From Camelus bactrianus (lineage: Eukaryota > Chordata > Mammalia > Artiodactyla > Camelidae): DNA of 64,000 bases. Where the stretch lies: the NCBI RefSeq assembly GCF_048773025.1, contig NC_133552.1, positions 15,863,001 through 15,927,000 of the forward strand, written 5' to 3'. Below the pieces are notes generated by a model, which saw only the letters and a list, made by a program, of their open reading frames with translations, searched no databases and was not told the DNA's origin. This document shows, one piece after another, positions 61,031 to 64,000 of the stretch. The position numbers were made by a program, and so were the translations under genes. Position 1 is the stretch's first letter, and every line of letters begins with the position of its first letter.

Positions 61031-61099
61031 AATTGGAATTTAACTTGACTCCAGAAACATTTAGTACTGAAGTCTAAATGCACTGTGGATTGTTTGCTT

Positions 61100-61330
61100 G
61101 CTTGCTTGATTCATTCAACATTTATTGAGTGACTACTTTGTGTGAAGTCGTGTCTAGGTGTTTAGAGTACCTCAGTGAACAAAATAGACAGAATTCATCC
61201 CTTTGGAGCTTACATCCTAGCAAAGAATGGTTAACAATAAACACATCTAATTATTTGTTGTGTTAGAAAACTAAGTGCTATGAAATAAATGACAAAAGAG
61301 CAGAGAAAGGGGACCAGAGTACAGGGATGG
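61100..61330 (-). mobile_element. L2 3' end, antisense, intronic
   Basis: 'gattcattcaacatttattg agtgactactttgtgtgaag', 'gtacctcagtgaacaaaata gacag', 'tttggagcttacatcctagc' and 'aactaagtgctatgaaataa' are the inverted L2 3' terminus. Confidence 0.85.
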
Positions 61331-61969
61331 GTTGCAATTTTAAACAGCATGATTATGGTGGGTCTGAAGGATAAACTGAAGGTGATGTTCATGATGGAGA
61401 ACTGGTTTTTAGAATTAAATAATCTTTCTAGGAGAAATTTTTGTTTTTGTTTTTTGGGTTTGTTTGTTTGTTTTGCCATTCTTTGCTATGTCTTTCATGG
61501 GGCCCCACACTATGACCATGGTGACAAATGTAACTGTCTTTTATTATATATAGCTGAAAAAAATTTTTTCTTCAAGTAGAGTTCACGTTATTCAGAACAT
61601 TACAGTTTAATGCAGCACATCAAATGAAGAGACTGGGCTCTTGAATGGAAGAGACTAGCCAAACCAATATTAGAGGTGTGTTGAGAAAAACAAAGTATTT
61701 TCACTTTGCAATTGCTTCTTAATGTCTGTCTGGCTGTGGGTGACTAGTGCAGTTGTTTTTTAAGAGTGGTGGTTGCTTTTCTTTATTTGAAACTGTGTTG
61801 ACTATTCACCTGGTATGATGTCATGCTTTAAGGTATTAACTTACTGCTTTTGGAGATTTCTGAATGAACCAGACAAGCCTAACCAAATTGTGGTCCAGAA
61901 TTAAGGGATATTTAGAGAAAGAGGCTAAAAGAGGAAAAGTTTTAGAAAGTAAAGTGTTTTTCCTTTTAG

Positions 61970-62042
61970 GTCTTTTACTTACGTGGATTACAAAGTTGGT
62001 TACAAACACTGTTTAGACATCAAGAGCTGTTAATCTGGAGCT
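61970..62042 (+). CDS. Candidate second coding exon of the same gene
   Basis: A 73-nt exon bounded by a good acceptor (pyrimidine-rich 'tttttccttttag' ending at 61969) and a consensus donor 'gtaagt' at 62043. Read in the phase left by exon 1, it encodes 24 residues (VFYLRGLQSWLQ then TLFRHQELLIWS) plus one base of the next codon, with no stop. Aromatic, Leu and Arg content continue the presequence-like pattern. It lies 2.6 kb after exon 1, outside any recognised repeat. Later exons would be beyond the window or were missed. I inferred it from splice signals and phase only. Confidence 0.5.
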
Positions 62043-64000
62043 GTAAGTGGAAGATACCCGTGGCATTTGCTTATGACTTTAAGACTGTCATACTTAATTT
62101 AGATTTTCACTTGGATAAAGTGGAATTAAAATGCCTCTAAGTTACTGCTACTCTGAAAGTTTACTGGAGTTGACTTGCTATAAATCAAAATTGACCAGGA
62201 AAGACAGATTTAAGATCAGGAGTGGAATTATCGGAGTTGCAGGGTGGCGTTAAGGACTAAATGTTCAAAGCTGAAAATGGAGGCCTACATGGGGATATTT
62301 ACTTCAAAGGAGCAGAGAGCTTGCCTCTCCGAAAGGGGTATTCATAGTATGCCCCCACTGGAAGGCTGATACGGTCCTCGTTTTCGTTATCCAGAAGCAA
62401 CATGTGTCTAATTCACACAGTGATTCCATCTTAACAGTGTGAAAGTCTCCAGGAAATTTAAGGCATAATAGTTTTTTTCAGCATTAATCTGACAATGGAG
62501 TGTGTGTCTTCTATATGTCTTCTGCCTTATTAATCTAACCTGAGCTCATATCTAGTATATACCTCTCCCCATGGAAGACATTTTGAGCTGACAAATACCA
62601 ATGGGTGATAGTATGTGAGTAAATCATGAATTGTGACCACATTATAATATGTTCTGTATCAGGCTGAATGCATTTGACTGAACATTATGAATTGCAAATG
62701 GAGATGAGCCAAGGGCAAGAGGGGCTACCATGTCAAAGGAATATTTGTGTTGTGGGGCCAAGATCTTTAACAATTCGGAGTCTCTTTATTAGGCATGGTA
62801 GGGGCTTTAAAAAAATGTATTAGATCTATAAGGATCTAAATTTCAAATGGACATACAAGTGTCTCAAGTACTGGTTCATTTTAGCTAGCATAACAACTTA
62901 AAATATTTATATAGTTTATGTTGATTATTTTTTATATTTGAAAGTGACACTTTGCTTAGATGAGAAGACCAATGTTGAGTCCAGTAATCTCTTCAAACTA
63001 AATACAGTTTTGCTTTGGACTGAAGACCTGCTTCATCACTCTTAGTGAAATTTGGAAACCTTTTTACAATGGAGTAATTAAAATATTTCTGTGTTGCTTA
63101 AGTCAGTTTGCTGTTTTATCATAAACATGTGGCAGTACCGCTTCCTTTGAGGTTGTGCTTTAGTTTTAGTTGTGCTTTTAGTTTTGCCATCTTGTTTATA
63201 ATTGTCCCACTTGAGTTAGCAGCTGTGTGGATATCTTACTGTTATTTTTCATTGACTTGTGACATCTCATTCAAGTGGAGGTAAATTATACCTATCATCC
63301 TTTTTTGCAGGTGATAATTGGGATCATGTTTAATTATTTTATTGTATCTATACATACTTAATATTTCTAACTTATGGATGACACACCATTTAATGACTCA
63401 ACTAAGCATATAGGTGGGACTATCATTATGCCATTGACATTTACTTCATCTGGCGCTCATTAGCACACTGATACTGTGAACCGTGTCCTGAAAGACATTA
63501 GTTTTCCTTCATGTCGTGTTTCTTTGATTATAAAAGCATCATCAACTGTGTTGCCCAGATGGGAGAATTTGTTAAAAGCATTGAGTTCTGTATTGCAAGA
63601 AAACTTTTTATATATATTGTGTTTTACAAGCATAGCTCTAGGGTTGACCTCATATTACTAAGTTGAGTTTTAAAAATACATGACACTGGGCTTTTCTCTG
63701 CAAAAATTCCTTCCCTCCCTCCCCACTTTTTCTTCTGGGATCACTTCTAGAGGACAGATACCAGCATTTAGAAACTTCCAATTAATTACAAAATACCAAT
63801 TTACATGGCAGATATGTTCCCTCAGATACAGTGTGTCTAGCTTATTAGCTCTTAAGGCCCATGAATAACACTGGGTTGGGGTAATGCTGACACAAGCATC
63901 TATGAGATGGATATCCTTTTGTTCCCCATTATTATTATTATTTTTTATTCTACATATTTGCTTTCAGTTTAGTGCCTCCTGCAGGCACTAAATCAGTGTT
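62043..64000. other. Presumed intron, no exon recognised
   Basis: AT-rich unique sequence to the window edge. An (ATT)n run lies at 63928-63947. No exon with clear splice signals and coding content was found, and no confident repeat was assigned. Confidence 0.4.

Overview
This is nuclear DNA from a placental mammal. It has low gene density, an AT-rich background with sharply bounded CpG islands, and many layers of fossil repeats (MIR, L2, HAL1-like and L1, MaLR-type LTRs), plus one processed alpha-tubulin pseudogene. No young SINE of the ruminant, pig, carnivore, horse or primate kinds was recognised. The youngest L1 3' end (about 19.2-20.5 kb) resembles the L1 of non-ruminant artiodactyls, most like camelids as far as I recall. 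The lineage call (laurasiatherian, probably camelid) is therefore an inference and was not tested by alignment.

Layout. 0-4 kb: antisense L1 pieces, a HAL1-like element with a (TG)n tract, and MIRs. 4.4-5.5 kb: a CpG-rich, promoter-like block with a perfect CRE palindrome, three CACGTG boxes and a possible splice donor. 5.5-19 kb: unique sequence with MIR, L2, L1 and MLT1 fossils. 19.0-21.9 kb: a young 5'-truncated L1 inserted in an older L1, with its target-site duplication still readable, followed by a HAL1-like copy. 23-34.9 kb: mostly unique DNA, with a MIR split by an LTR at 27.1 kb and a 39-unit (TC)n at 33.2 kb. 34.9-38.6 kb: a long antisense L1. 39.2-41.1 kb: HAL1-like and L1 pieces around an LTR-like fragment. 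47.6-49.3 kb: the tubulin retropseudogene with a perfect 15-bp duplication. 49.4-53.3 kb: a nest of an antisense L1 split twice, then an L2 split by a MIR. 54.4-55.6 kb: L2 and an MLT1 LTR.

The only good evidence for a live host gene is at the right end. A CpG island (about 58.87-59.84 kb) holds a short first coding exon (MWLRPALK) ending at a consensus donor. A phase-compatible second exon lies at 61.97-62.04 kb. The joined 32-residue N-terminus looks like a mitochondrial presequence, but I could not name the protein. Directly downstream of exon 1, a tandem array of about 84 bp units carries an NRF1-type site in each unit, which would fit a nuclear-encoded mitochondrial gene. The gene would run off the right edge on the plus strand.

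Most open reading frames in the window are chance or lie inside repeats. No tRNA, rRNA, CRISPR or prokaryotic feature was seen.
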